This document shows, piece by piece, positions 1 to 7,663 of a stretch of DNA of 64,000 nt. Under the pieces are notes generated by a model. That model did not search any database and was not told the DNA's origin. It saw only the letters and a program-made list of their open reading frames with translations. The first letter of the stretch is position 1. Each line of letters opens with the position of its first letter. Location of the stretch: contig CAMHEZ010000002.1 in the NCBI GenBank assembly GCA_946184295.1, positions 79,916 through 143,915 of the forward strand, written 5' to 3'. The DNA comes from an uncultured Clostridia bacterium (lineage in GTDB: Bacteria; Bacillota; Clostridia; Oscillospirales; Acutalibacteraceae). A program made the position numbers and the translations under genes.

Positions 1-44
1 CGGTTGGTGGTCTTGACGGTCTGCTTCTGATTGAACTTGGACAT
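1..44 (-). CDS. TROVE-domain (Ro60-like) protein, N-terminal fragment
   Basis: Only the first 14 codons are in the window. They read MSKFNQKQTVKTTN, which resembles the start of bacterial TROVE/Ro60 proteins (MSKFN, then a TKT/KTTN stretch). A strong Shine-Dalgarno (GAGGAGGG) lies 8 bases before the ATG at 44; an upstream ATG at 48 is in another frame and too close to the site. Ro60 proteins are ring-shaped RNA-binding proteins that hold misfolded RNAs and Y RNAs. The identification leans on the four Y-RNA-like loci directly upstream on the same strand. The body of the gene is outside the window, so the call is an inference. Confidence 0.55.
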   Translation of the reverse strand, partial: MSKFNQKQTVKTTN

Positions 45-83
45 ACATGAATCCCTCCTCTGATAAAAATAATAAACAAAAAA

Positions 84-221
84 GACAAACGTGATAAATT
101 CGCCATCGGTAATATTAGAGCTCTGCCCATTGAGCTACACCCCATGATGGGGCGGCCGGACTCGAACCGACATCTCTCGCATGGAAGGCGAAGTAACCGA
201 TGACTGCAATGCACGTTTGTC
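84..221 (-). ncRNA. Y RNA 1 with permuted tRNA-like domain
   Basis: Positions 212-221 and 84-93 form a perfect 10-bp closing stem. Inside, 196-204 pairs with 102-110 (9 bp), followed by the UUACUUCG motif shared with the neighbouring loci. Between the inner arms, in transcript order, are an anticodon-arm-like hairpin (176-192, loop CUUCCAU), a T arm (155-171, loop UUCGAGU), an acceptor-like hairpin with two 7-nt arms (138-154) and a D arm (120-135, GCUC/GAGC). This is tRNA order circularly permuted through the acceptor end, as in the tRNA-like module of bacterial Y RNAs. The 3' end runs into a U tract, then into the Ro60-like gene leader. Confidence 0.85.
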
Positions 222-228
222 ATGATAT

Positions 229-414
229 AAAAAGCGGAGAAAAAAGGAAAACAGTAAAACAATTGTATTCAATTGTAAAGTGCCAAGGGGAAAAAAGTGA
301 TTTCAGCGTTTGTCGGTCTGCCTGTATCGCCCCGCAGGACGGGCCTGTACCCACTCGCTGTGATGTTACTGTTGAAAAAAATCCGAAGTAACTGTTTTCC
401 ACACTGCCGCTTCC
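229..414 (-). ncRNA. Y RNA-like RNA without tRNA-like arms
   Basis: The ends pair (407-414 with 229-237, 8 bp including two G-U) and an inner stem pairs perfectly over 9 bp (392-400 with 246-254). UUACUUCG follows the inner 5' arm, and the 5' internal-loop strand resembles that of the neighbours, so it shares the two-stem architecture. The ~135-nt insert has no D or T arm but contains small hairpins such as CCCG-UCCUG-CGGG. Its 3' end (CUCCGCUUUUUA) is nearly the same as that of the RNA at 599-741. No separate promoter is visible, so it is probably made from the promoter at 522-550. Confidence 0.65.
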
Positions 415-426
415 TATCAAAAGGAA

Positions 427-511
427 CAAACGGATAAAAACGCTGACGGAAAAAATATTGGAGTCGAACCAATGAAAACCACGAAGTAACCGTCAACTGC
501 AATGCCGTTTG
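427..511 (-). ncRNA. Short Y RNA-like RNA with a lone T arm
   Basis: A 7-bp closing stem (505-511 with 427-433) and a 7-bp inner stem (UUGACGG/CCGUCAG) flank the conserved GGUUACUUCG. The insert is small and holds one perfect T-arm mimic at 457-473 (ATTGG stem, TTCGACT loop); no D arm or acceptor is present. A near-consensus promoter lies just upstream. It looks like a minimal member of the same Y RNA family. The terminator after it is weak, so it may be part of a longer transcript. Confidence 0.65.
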
Positions 512-521
512 GTATGTGTGT

Positions 522-550
522 ATTATATAACATTCTGCTTGGATTGTCAA
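522..550 (-). promoter_or_regulatory. Sigma-A type promoter for Y RNA cluster
   Basis: TTGACA (550-545), 17-bp spacer and TATAAT (527-522) on the minus strand. The expected start is a few bases before the closing stem of the RNA at 427-511. Confidence 0.8.
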
Positions 551-598
551 TAGAATAAGTCTTAAGAAAACTTAAAGAATCGTTTGGATAAAAAACAT

Positions 599-741
599 AA
601 AAAGCGGAGAAAAAGGTCGAAAACGGGACTTATACCGACGCTCTACCAGTTGAGCTACACCCAAAACAACGGGCGGGCGGAGTTGAACCGCCAACCTCCG
701 GCTCTTTGGCGAAGTAACCGTTTTCTGCACTGCCGCTTTTT
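599..741 (-). ncRNA. Y RNA 2 with permuted tRNA-like domain
   Basis: Perfect 9-bp closing stem (733-741 with 599-607) and perfect 8-bp inner stem (718-725 with 619-626), then UUACUUCG. The insert has a T arm (676-692, GGCGG/CCGCC stem, UUCAACU loop), an acceptor-like hairpin and a D arm (640-655, GCUC/GAGC), in permuted order. The transcript ends in runs of U. A consensus promoter immediately upstream makes this an independent transcription unit. A true tRNA gene is excluded by the arm order and the lack of a 5'/3' acceptor pair at the ends. Confidence 0.8.
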
Positions 742-749
742 ACATTTAT

Positions 750-778
750 ATTGTAATGCTTCCCCATGGATTTGTCAA
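750..778 (-). promoter_or_regulatory. Sigma-A type promoter for Y RNA at 599-741
   Basis: TTGACA (778-773), 17-bp spacer, TACAAT (755-750). The predicted start falls at the first bases of the closing stem. Confidence 0.75.
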
Positions 779-786
779 CCGCTAAA

Positions 787-1203
787 CTAACGCTTTTTCA
801 TCTCGGAGAGCTTGCGGTTGATATCGTTGGCGGCGATCTGCTCATTGACAAACATGATCGCGATCACGCCTACATAGGCCGCGCAGCTCATGCCAAGTAC
901 TGTCAGGACAATGGGGCGTGAAAAGGGCACAATTTTTAAAATATCCCCGCCGAAACCGAAAACCGCGATACACACGTCCAGAAAGTTGACCGCCAGCCGC
1001 GTCTGCCTGGTCTTGAACGGGATAAAATCCGTGAGGAAAATCAGAAGCGCCACCATCGCGCAGATACCAAACAATCCGAAAACGCGCGTCACGGTCAGAG
1101 CGGCGTCCATCCACTCCGCCAGACCCGCGTACAGCAGCATAATCACGGTAAATGACGTGCAGATAATGGTAAAAAACTGACTGAACCATTTCTTCCATTG
1201 CAT
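787..1203 (-). CDS. DUF3021 family membrane protein
   Basis: A 138-aa protein with four hydrophobic segments (about residues 10-30, 40-60, 70-90 and 95-118) and a charged tail. It matches the size and layout of DUF3021 proteins, which are almost always encoded next to a LytTR regulator and are thought to modulate it. Here it follows the LytTR gene by 17 bp, with its own site GGAGGGGG before the ATG. Molecular function is unknown. Confidence 0.75.
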   Translation of the reverse strand: MQWKKWFSQFFTIICTSFTVIMLLYAGLAEWMDAALTVTRVFGLFGICAMVALLIFLTDFIPFKTRQTRLAVNFLDVCIAVFGFGGDILKIVPFSRPIVLTVLGMSCAAYVGVIAIMFVNEQIAANDINRKLSEMKKR

Positions 1204-1220
1204 AAAGCGTCCCCCTCCTG

Positions 1221-1670
1221 TTATATGCCGAATTTGCTCTTGAAAGCGGGAAGGTAATGCCGGTTGATAATCAGCTTTTCGCCGTTTTCCAGTGTGGCTT
1301 CATAGCGGCTGCCCGGCAGAGGCCGCACGCTGTCCAGCTTCAGGATATTGACGATGCAGGATTTGCTGATACGCACGAAATTGGCTTTTTCCAATTGCGC
1401 TTCCAGCTCGTACAGCTTCATGGCGCACTCGTACACATCGCTTTGCAGATAGGCGAAAGTCCGTTCGTCGATACTCTCGAAATAAAGGATATCTCCCAGC
1501 GGCAATACCCGTACTTCACCGTCTTTTGTGCCGGATACTGAGAACATTTGCAGCCGGATATGCGCAATGATACTTTCCAGCCGTTCGTCCGTCATACCGC
1601 AGCGAATGGTGATTTCGGCGTCGTTATCGTAATCGTCGGATTGTTCAATGAACAGTTTCATGGCTTTCAT
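1221..1670 (-). CDS. LytTR-domain DNA-binding regulator
   Basis: 149 aa, starting at an ATG 5-6 bases after AGAGGT; longer in-frame extensions upstream run through a hairpin and are rejected. The C-terminal ~95 residues are a LytTR DNA-binding domain (YFESIDERTFAYL, FVRISKSCIVN, LIINRHYLPAFK). There is no receiver domain, only ~45 N-terminal residues. It forms a two-gene unit with the DUF3021 membrane protein downstream, probably a small membrane-coupled regulator of its own operon or of envelope genes. Confidence 0.85.
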   Translation of the reverse strand: MKAMKLFIEQSDDYDNDAEITIRCGMTDERLESIIAHIRLQMFSVSGTKDGEVRVLPLGDILYFESIDERTFAYLQSDVYECAMKLYELEAQLEKANFVRISKSCIVNILKLDSVRPLPGSRYEATLENGEKLIINRHYLPAFKSKFGI

Positions 1671-1746
1671 GCTGACCTCTTTCATTGCTGTGTTTATCAT
1701 ACCACATCGGCATGAATCTGAAAACCCTTTGTCCGGTAAATTGCAA

Positions 1747-1781
1747 AACCAGCCGCCAACCTGCAAATTTGCCGGCTGGTT
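1747..1781 (-). terminator. Intrinsic terminator after PfkB kinase gene
   Basis: AACCAGCCG pairs with CGGCTGGTT around a 17-nt loop, followed by a T-rich stretch on the minus strand. It overlaps the kinase stop codon. Confidence 0.7.
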
Positions 1782-2679
1782 ATTGCGGATTTGTCGCCAG
1801 CCGTTCCAGCTCGTCGCGGGAGACAAAGCCGCTGCCGCCGCCGTTGCGGGTGATCTTGGCAGCGGCGAAGGTCTGGGCGCGTGTCAGGCAATCGACGGGG
1901 GACAGACCTTCGCACCACAGCGATACGAACGCGCTGAACAACGCGTCGCCCGCACCGACGGTGTTGACCACCTGCCCTACTCTGGCGGCAGGTTGCCGGT
2001 AAAAGATGTCTCCGTCCCGCAGATACATCACCGCGCCCTTGCTGCCGCAGCCCATGACGATCACGCGGTTGTGGTAGGTCGTCTCAATGCTTCTGATGAA
2101 ATCCTCCGGCGTGCCGGAAATATGCTCGTCACTCAGGAAAAGAATGTCCGCGTGTGCCATAAATTCGCGGTTGTAATCGTCGTGGATATCTGACAGGGCG
2201 TGTACGTCGGTGGCGATCGGAATGCCCGCCGCCTTGGCCTTGGCCAGCAGCGGACGGCTGAAATTGATGTTGCAGGCCACAACCGCCTGATAGGGTGTGA
2301 GGTCGATGTCCGTGAAATCATAGGCGGTTTCCTGAATGTCTTTCAGGTCGCAGTAGATATTGCGTTTTCCGTCGGAGTCATAGAGAACGACGGAGGAAGG
2401 CGTCTGGTTCAGAACGCGCGAGACAAGGGAATCGTCAATGTGAGACGTGCGCAGCGCGTCGAGTGCGAGGCGGCCCGCCGCGTCGTCTCCCAGCAGGGTT
2501 GCCAGACGGACGGTATGGCCCAGCGCGGTCAGCGCCTTGGCGACGTTGAAACCCACGCCGGAAACGGTGCTGTTAACCCCGAAGAAGCGGTAGTCGATGG
2601 GGCTGTATTCGATGGGAAAGCCCCGCACAGAACACGTGGTTTCCACATTGACCAGTCCGGATACAAGAATGTTTTTCAT
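1780..2679 (-). CDS. PfkB family carbohydrate kinase
   Basis: About 299 aa from an ATG at 2679 (7 bases after GAGGTG; a TTG two codons earlier is less likely). The PfkB/ribokinase fold is recognised by the N-terminal glycine-rich sugar-binding segment (VSGVGFNVAKALTALG, near residue 40) and the C-terminal nucleotide/catalytic motif NTVGAGDALFSAFV, whose Asp is the catalytic base. It phosphorylates a sugar or nucleoside using ATP; the substrate cannot be told from sequence. No sugar transporter is adjacent. Confidence 0.85.
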   Translation of the reverse strand: MKNILVSGLVNVETTCSVRGFPIEYSPIDYRFFGVNSTVSGVGFNVAKALTALGHTVRLATLLGDDAAGRLALDALRTSHIDDSLVSRVLNQTPSSVVLYDSDGKRNIYCDLKDIQETAYDFTDIDLTPYQAVVACNINFSRPLLAKAKAAGIPIATDVHALSDIHDDYNREFMAHADILFLSDEHISGTPEDFIRSIETTYHNRVIVMGCGSKGAVMYLRDGDIFYRQPAARVGQVVNTVGAGDALFSAFVSLWCEGLSPVDCLTRAQTFAAAKITRNGGGSGFVSRDELERLATNPQ

Positions 2680-2721
2680 AATCAATCACCTCATGTTTTT
2701 ATTCAGACACGCATACGGCTG

Positions 2722-3246
2722 TTATTCCTGCATGACAAGTTGATCGCGAATCAGCCGCAGCAGCTTGGTCTCGCGTTTTATCATGATTTCATCAAAGAAA
2801 TCATCGGTGCGGTATTGCTCATTCACGCGGATGGCTTCCTCAATGGGTACGTATTGCAGGGTGAATGCCGCTTCCTTTTCATAGTCGTCCAGATGCTGCT
2901 GCGTGACGGTGCTTTCCGTGCGGCAGAGGTAGTAAAAATTCTCCTGTTCAAAGATGGTATCGGGAGAAAAATTGCTCTTCTGACGGCGCATGACGCTGCC
3001 GTATTCCGTGATACTCTCCGGAATGACAACAAGGCCGGTTTCCTCTTTGACCTCTCTGATGAGGGCGGCTTGTTTGTCCTCGCCGGGGCGAATGCCGCCG
3101 CCGGGGAATTTGTAGTATTTTTCCCGGCAGCTGTAGACAAGGGCGATTTTATCGTCCTGCATGATAATGCCCCTTGCCGACGGCCTGCTGAATACGCGGT
3201 CATCCTCACGGTAGTCGTGCAGATCTATTGCGAAAAGCTGTTTCAT
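2722..3246 (-). CDS. Nudix hydrolase
   Basis: 174 aa, starting at the ATG 6 bases after AAGGAG. The Nudix box is complete: GGGIRPGEDKQAALIREV then KEETGL (near residues 70-93). The family cleaves nucleoside diphosphates linked to another moiety; substrate unknown. N-terminal residues DDRVFSRPSARGIIMQ lead into the first strand of the fold. It lies 31 bp downstream of the L,D-transpeptidase on the same strand, so the two are probably cotranscribed, although their functions are not obviously linked. Confidence 0.85.
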   Translation of the reverse strand: MKQLFAIDLHDYREDDRVFSRPSARGIIMQDDKIALVYSCREKYYKFPGGGIRPGEDKQAALIREVKEETGLVVIPESITEYGSVMRRQKSNFSPDTIFEQENFYYLCRTESTVTQQHLDDYEKEAAFTLQYVPIEEAIRVNEQYRTDDFFDEIMIKRETKLLRLIRDQLVMQE

Positions 3247-3277
3247 GATTGGCTCCTTAATCAGGGAAATCCCCTTG

Positions 3278-4192
3278 TCAACTGACGTAGGGGATTTCCT
3301 TGCTGTATTTGATTTTGTCAAAGTTGGCGACCAGATACCCTTCGGTTACGGGGTCAGGTTCGGTGAACTGGGGGTGATAATTGGGATTTTTGGGATCGGG
3401 GTCGGTGGGATCCCAGCCGGTGCTGTCGGGCTTGACTGTGTTGGCTTTCAGCTCAGCGGCCAGAGCCTCCAGTTCGGGGTCGGCTTTTTTGGTAATCAGA
3501 TGGACGGTGGTACCCGCGACGCAGTTTTCGCAAATCCACTTGGCGTTCTCCACGGTCAGGCGAATGCAGCCGCCCGAATCGGCGGTGCCGAGTTTGCTGT
3601 AGCGCTTGGTGTCGAGCGCGGTTTTCTTTTTGGCGGTATAGGGCACGGAATGGAACAGGAAATCGCCGGTGATCTGGGTGGCGTATTGGGCATACAGATC
3701 GGTGCCGTGGCTTTTCATTTTGCGCCAGATGTTTTTGGCGTTGCAGCGGTCCTCTTTGAGTTTCCAATAGCCGTCGGGGAATTTGTCAGGGTCCTGCGCG
3801 GTGGAACAGAGCATATACCGCACGACCTTGTCATATTTGCCCGCCGAACTGGTGGTGTAAACGGTGACGATCTGATGGGTTTTGTCCACTTCTATGAAGT
3901 AGGGGTATTTGGGATAAATCAAGTCCGTGTCGGACACGACCGGCTCGGACGAAACGGATTCGGCAGGGGTAACAGCCGGGAGATCGGTCTGCGTGACGCG
4001 AGCGGGGACAGGTTCGGTCACTGTATCCGTAGCCGCTGGAACGGCACTGTCGGACGGCTGCGCCGTCTGAGCGATCCAGTTTCTGCGGTCCCGCACGATC
4101 ATGACGTTGGCGGCGAGTACCGCGAAAATGGCGGCAATGGCGATCATGCTCATGACGGTATGTTTGGTGTTGCGTTGCTTTGCCTGACTCAA
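3278..4192 (-). CDS. L,D-transpeptidase (YkuD domain), membrane anchored
   Basis: 304 aa from a TTG 7 bases after GGAGGT. One N-terminal transmembrane segment (about residues 10-32) is followed by a Pro/Thr/Ser-rich linker. The YkuD domain starts near residue 95 (YPYFIEVDKTHQIVTVY). The catalytic region has the conserved His (FLFHSVPY) and the Cys motif DSGGCIRL, a variant of the usual HGC in which the residue before GC is Gly. These enzymes make 3-3 cross-links in peptidoglycan or attach proteins to it, outside the membrane. Confidence 0.88.
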   Translation of the reverse strand: MSQAKQRNTKHTVMSMIAIAAIFAVLAANVMIVRDRRNWIAQTAQPSDSAVPAATDTVTEPVPARVTQTDLPAVTPAESVSSEPVVSDTDLIYPKYPYFIEVDKTHQIVTVYTTSSAGKYDKVVRYMLCSTAQDPDKFPDGYWKLKEDRCNAKNIWRKMKSHGTDLYAQYATQITGDFLFHSVPYTAKKKTALDTKRYSKLGTADSGGCIRLTVENAKWICENCVAGTTVHLITKKADPELEALAAELKANTVKPDSTGWDPTDPDPKNPNYHPQFTEPDPVTEGYLVANFDKIKYSKEIPYVS

Positions 4193-4243
4193 TGGCGATA
4201 CCTCCCAGATAACGGCGGCGGAAGTGTCTGTTTCCTCAACGCC

Positions 4244-4273
4244 ATTATATCACCGGGCGGCGTGGATTGTCAA
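4244..4273 (-). promoter_or_regulatory. Promoter of the L,D-transpeptidase gene
   Basis: TTGACA (4273-4268), 18-bp spacer, TATAAT (4249-4244). It diverges from the uvrC promoter. Confidence 0.7.
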
Positions 4274-4292
4274 CAAAGGAATGAAATTTCTG

Positions 4293-4322
4293 TTGCACTT
4301 TTGTATGTCGGAGTGGTACAAT
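4293..4322 (+). promoter_or_regulatory. uvrC promoter
   Basis: TTGCAC, 18-bp spacer, TACAAT, about 40 bp before the start codon. No LexA-type (Cheo) box is evident. Confidence 0.55.
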
Positions 4323-4360
4323 AGAAAAGAGAATCAGCAACGCGCCAAGAGGTGAAGCAA

Positions 4361-6214
4361 TTGACAACCTATCATGAAAATCCCAAGCTGCGTGAACTGC
4401 GGCGCAAGGCCATGAAGCTGCCGCTGCTGCCGGGTGTGTATATCATGCGCGACAGCCGTGACCGGATTATTTATATCGGCAAGGCCAAGGCGCTGAAAAA
4501 CCGCGTCAGCCAGTATTTCGGCTCTCAGGAGGGGCACGCCGAAAAGGTGCGCCGCATGGTGGAGAATGTCGATCATTTTGAATATATCATTACAGATACC
4601 GAGTACGAAGCCCTTGTGTTGGAATGCAGTCTGATTAAGCAGCATAAGCCGAAATACAATATTCTGTTAAAGGACGACAAGGGCTATCACTATATCAAAA
4701 TTACCAATGAAGAATATCCGCGCATTGTGGAAGCCAAAAAAGCCGAGGACGACGGCGCGACGTATCTCGGCCCTTACACCAGCAGTTATACGGTGCGGCA
4801 GTCGGTGGACGAAGCGTGCAAGATCTTCAAAATTCCCACCTGCTGCCGTGTCTTCCCGCGCGACATCGGCAAGGGCCGGCCCTGCCTGAATTATTCCATC
4901 GGTCTGTGCCTCGCGCCCTGTAAGGGACGGCTCAAAAAGGAAATCTATGACGAGGCGATCGCCGAGGCCAAAGACTTCCTGCGGGGCGGCACCAATACTT
5001 CCATCGAGCGGCTGATCGAGCGCATGAACGATTGCGCCGAACGGCTGGAGTTTGAAAAGGCCGCGCGGCTGCGCGACCGCATTCGCGCCCTGCAAAAGAT
5101 GACCGAGAAGCAGAAGGTTATCATGAATTCGGTGGAAGAACAGGACGTCATTGCCTTGGCACAGGGAGCAGGCGGCACCTGCATCGAAGTCTTCCGCTTT
5201 CAAGGGGGCAGGCTTTATGACCGCGAGCAATTTCTGCTCGATGAGATCATAGGGGAGCTGCCGCTCTGCCGTTCGGAATTTATCAAACAATACTACACCA
5301 TGCGCGATGTGCCGCCGCGTGTAACGGTGGACGGCGAAGTGGACGATAACGAACTGCTGGAGCAATTCCTCAGCGAAAAACGCGGAAAAAAAGCCAAGAT
5401 TACCGTGCCGCAGAAGGGCGAACAGCAGAAGATTGTGGAAATGTGCCGCCAGAATGCCGCCGAATATCTCGCACAAGCCAAGGGACGTGTGGGAGAAACC
5501 ACCGCCGCCGTGGACGAGCTTGGCCGGTTGCTCGGACTGGAAAAACCGCCGGAGTATATTGAATCGTATGATATTTCCAATACGCAGGGTGAAGATAACG
5601 TCGCGGGCATGATTGTCTTTGAAAACGGCAGGCCGCTGAAAGCTGCCTACCGGCGATTTAAAATCAAGACCGTAGAGGGGCAGGACGACTACGGCTCCAT
5701 GCGTGAGGTCATCACGCGGCGTCTGTTGGAATATCAGGCTCACAAAGACGAGGAAACGGGCTTTGGACGACTGCCGGATCTGATATTGCTCGACGGCGGC
5801 ACGGGACACGTCAACGCGATCCGACCGCTGATCGAGGCGTCGGGACTGCCCATTGCACTCTTCGGCATGGTGAAGGACAGCAAACATAAGACGCGCGCCA
5901 TTGCGGCGGGCGGACGTGAGATTTCGCTTACCCGCAGCCGCGCGGCTTTCACGCTGGTTTCCACTATACAGGACGAGGTACACCGCTTTGCGATCACTTA
6001 TCATCATGCCAGCCACGGCAAATCGGTTATCAACAGTACGCTGACAAACATTGAAGGCATCGGACCCGCCCGTGCCAAGGAATTGCTGAAACATTTCAAG
6101 ACGATTTCGGCAATTTATAACGCATCGGTGGAGGAATTATGCGAGGTCAAGGGCATGAATCGCACCGCTGCCGAGAATATCAAAGCGCGGAAGTTGAAAA
6201 AAGAGGCCAATTAG
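4361..6214 (+). CDS. uvrC: Excinuclease ABC subunit C
   Basis: About 617 aa. The N-terminal GIY-YIG nuclease (LPGVYIMRDSRDRIIYIGKA, near residue 25-45) makes the 3' incision. A UVR motif follows at about 200-235 (IERMNDCAERLEFEKAARLR), then the UvrC RNase H-like domain for the 5' incision (ESYDISNTQGEDNVAGMIVF; LPDLILLDGGTGHVNA) and two C-terminal helix-hairpin-helix motifs (IEGIGPARAKELLKHF). All regions are intact. A GTG at 4352 lies inside the Shine-Dalgarno AGAGGTG, so the TTG at 4361, 6 bases after it, is the better start. It acts with UvrA/UvrB in nucleotide excision repair. Confidence 0.97.
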   Translation: MTTYHENPKLRELRRKAMKLPLLPGVYIMRDSRDRIIYIGKAKALKNRVSQYFGSQEGHAEKVRRMVENVDHFEYIITDTEYEALVLECSLIKQHKPKYNILLKDDKGYHYIKITNEEYPRIVEAKKAEDDGATYLGPYTSSYTVRQSVDEACKIFKIPTCCRVFPRDIGKGRPCLNYSIGLCLAPCKGRLKKEIYDEAIAEAKDFLRGGTNTSIERLIERMNDCAERLEFEKAARLRDRIRALQKMTEKQKVIMNSVEEQDVIALAQGAGGTCIEVFRFQGGRLYDREQFLLDEIIGELPLCRSEFIKQYYTMRDVPPRVTVDGEVDDNELLEQFLSEKRGKKAKITVPQKGEQQKIVEMCRQNAAEYLAQAKGRVGETTAAVDELGRLLGLEKPPEYIESYDISNTQGEDNVAGMIVFENGRPLKAAYRRFKIKTVEGQDDYGSMREVITRRLLEYQAHKDEETGFGRLPDLILLDGGTGHVNAIRPLIEASGLPIALFGMVKDSKHKTRAIAAGGREISLTRSRAAFTLVSTIQDEVHRFAITYHHASHGKSVINSTLTNIEGIGPARAKELLKHFKTISAIYNASVEELCEVKGMNRTAAENIKARKLKKEAN

Positions 6215-6301
6215 GCAATCGGTTGGAATCTCCGATTTTCACAGCAAGCTGCAAGACAGCGCGTGTTTACAGACGAGATCGCATAACCAATCACGCATAA
6301 C

Positions 6302-6341
6302 AAATAACTCCTCCTTGCTGTTTTGCAAGAAGGAGTTATTT
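6302..6341. terminator. Bidirectional terminator between uvrC and TPM gene
   Basis: A long stem (AAATAACTCC...GGAGTTATTT, interrupted by a small bulge) with A and T tracts at both ends, between convergent genes. Confidence 0.85.
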
Positions 6342-6376
6342 ACTGTTATCTGATAAACGCTTATTAACGGTTTTGC

Positions 6377-7648
6377 TTAAAAATGTCCGCCGCTGCCGCC
6401 GTGGCTGCTGCCGGAGGAACTGCTGTGAGTGGAGCTGCCGCCGGAGGAATGACCGCCTCCGCCGCCGGTATCCTGCGGTTTGGCGGTGCGGGTGACTGTG
6501 TTGTAGAGGAACAGGTCATTGCGGGTAGTAATATTGAGGCTGCCGGGCTTGGTGTAAGCCCCCGCCGCCGCCTGAGCCGCCACGGATTTCAGATCGCCCT
6601 TCATGACCGACACGGTGATGAAGCCCGCGATCAGTCCGACCGCGCCGCTGCCCAGGATCGCCATGCCCCAGCCGAAGGGAGGTTTGGGCATGTATCCCGT
6701 GTCATAGGCCTGACCGGTCTCCTCATAGTGTGCGATAAATTCGTCGCACAGCGTGGCAAACTTGTCAAAGCCGCCATAATAATTCCCGTCGCTGAGATAG
6801 GAGACAAATCGGTCAGAAATGTATTGCTGCCCCGCGTCGGTGAAGACGGTAATGCCCTTGCCGATGGTGGTGATGCGCCAGTCGCGGTTTTCCATGCCGA
6901 GCAGGAGCAGAATGCCGTCGCGGTTCTCGCCGAAACCGTAGCCGTTATAGTCATAAAAATCGTCGGCGTATTCCATCGGGGTCTTGTCACCGAGGGAATA
7001 CTGCGTGACCACCACCACATCGAGCTGATGTGCCTCGCTGATTTCGTCCAGCTTTTGCAGCAGCGCCTTCGCGTCACTGCCGCTGACCAGCCCCGCATAA
7101 TCCACGAAGCGCGGCAGCAGCCGTTCGGACGGAATGGGCAGCGTACCCTTTTCGACAAGGATATCGCTCACTTCGTCGATATAGCGCAGGAAGGCGCGGG
7201 TATAGGTTTCCTCCTCGTTGGCGGCATTCATGATCTGCGTGCATTCTTCGTCGGTAATCAGATTGCTCGCGCGACCGTAGGTATAAATATGCACCTTGGT
7301 GCCATCAAACAGCAATACCAGCGCCGCGTCAGTGTCAGCGTTTTCCTGATAAAGTTTCTTTGCAACGCTACCGGGCTTTTTCAGCTCCTCTTCGGTGAGA
7401 TAACAGAACACGTTCACGCCGCAGCGCTGATACAGGGCAGCGGCAGCGCTCTCGATGTTGGCCTTATTGGTGTCGCTGATGATGCCGTCGTTGTCAATGA
7501 TGTACTGATAGGAAACGGCGACGGTTTCTTCTTCCTGCGCTACGACAACAGTTTCTGTCTCTTCTGCCGCGAAGACAGGCACCGCGGCAGCCGTGAGGGT
7601 GAACATCAGCCATATTGCGATAAAAAGGGCGGTCATTTTCTTAGTCAT
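6377..7648 (-). CDS. TPM-domain membrane protein, YdjH/YgcG-like
   Basis: 423 aa with a signal peptide (about 1-28). Two TPM-type alpha/beta domains can be seen (about 50-165 and 180-305; NRDGILLLLGMENRDWRI is typical), then a transmembrane segment near 335-355 and a Gly/Ser/His-rich tail ending HGGSGGHF, common in this family. It is transcribed after the SPFH and zinc-ribbon genes. In B. subtilis the similar ydjGHI genes form a membrane-stress complex in which a TPM protein and a zinc-ribbon protein recruit the SPFH protein. A role here is inferred from that. Confidence 0.75.
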   Translation of the reverse strand: MTKKMTALFIAIWLMFTLTAAAVPVFAAEETETVVVAQEEETVAVSYQYIIDNDGIISDTNKANIESAAAALYQRCGVNVFCYLTEEELKKPGSVAKKLYQENADTDAALVLLFDGTKVHIYTYGRASNLITDEECTQIMNAANEEETYTRAFLRYIDEVSDILVEKGTLPIPSERLLPRFVDYAGLVSGSDAKALLQKLDEISEAHQLDVVVVTQYSLGDKTPMEYADDFYDYNGYGFGENRDGILLLLGMENRDWRITTIGKGITVFTDAGQQYISDRFVSYLSDGNYYGGFDKFATLCDEFIAHYEETGQAYDTGYMPKPPFGWGMAILGSGAVGLIAGFITVSVMKGDLKSVAAQAAAGAYTKPGSLNITTRNDLFLYNTVTRTAKPQDTGGGGGHSSGGSSTHSSSSGSSHGGSGGHF

Positions 7649-7663
7649 GGAAATACCCCCTTC

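Noticed and set aside
84..741. Broken or partial tRNA genes
   Set aside because: The D and T arms occur in reversed (permuted) order, the acceptor arms are joined in one hairpin, and the units are framed by Y RNA stems with their own promoters.
4667..6094. Long antisense frame over uvrC, and similar long antisense frames over the TPM/zinc-ribbon, SPFH and sbcC genes
   Set aside because: High-GC shadow frames opposite well-identified genes, with no motif or ribosome-binding site.
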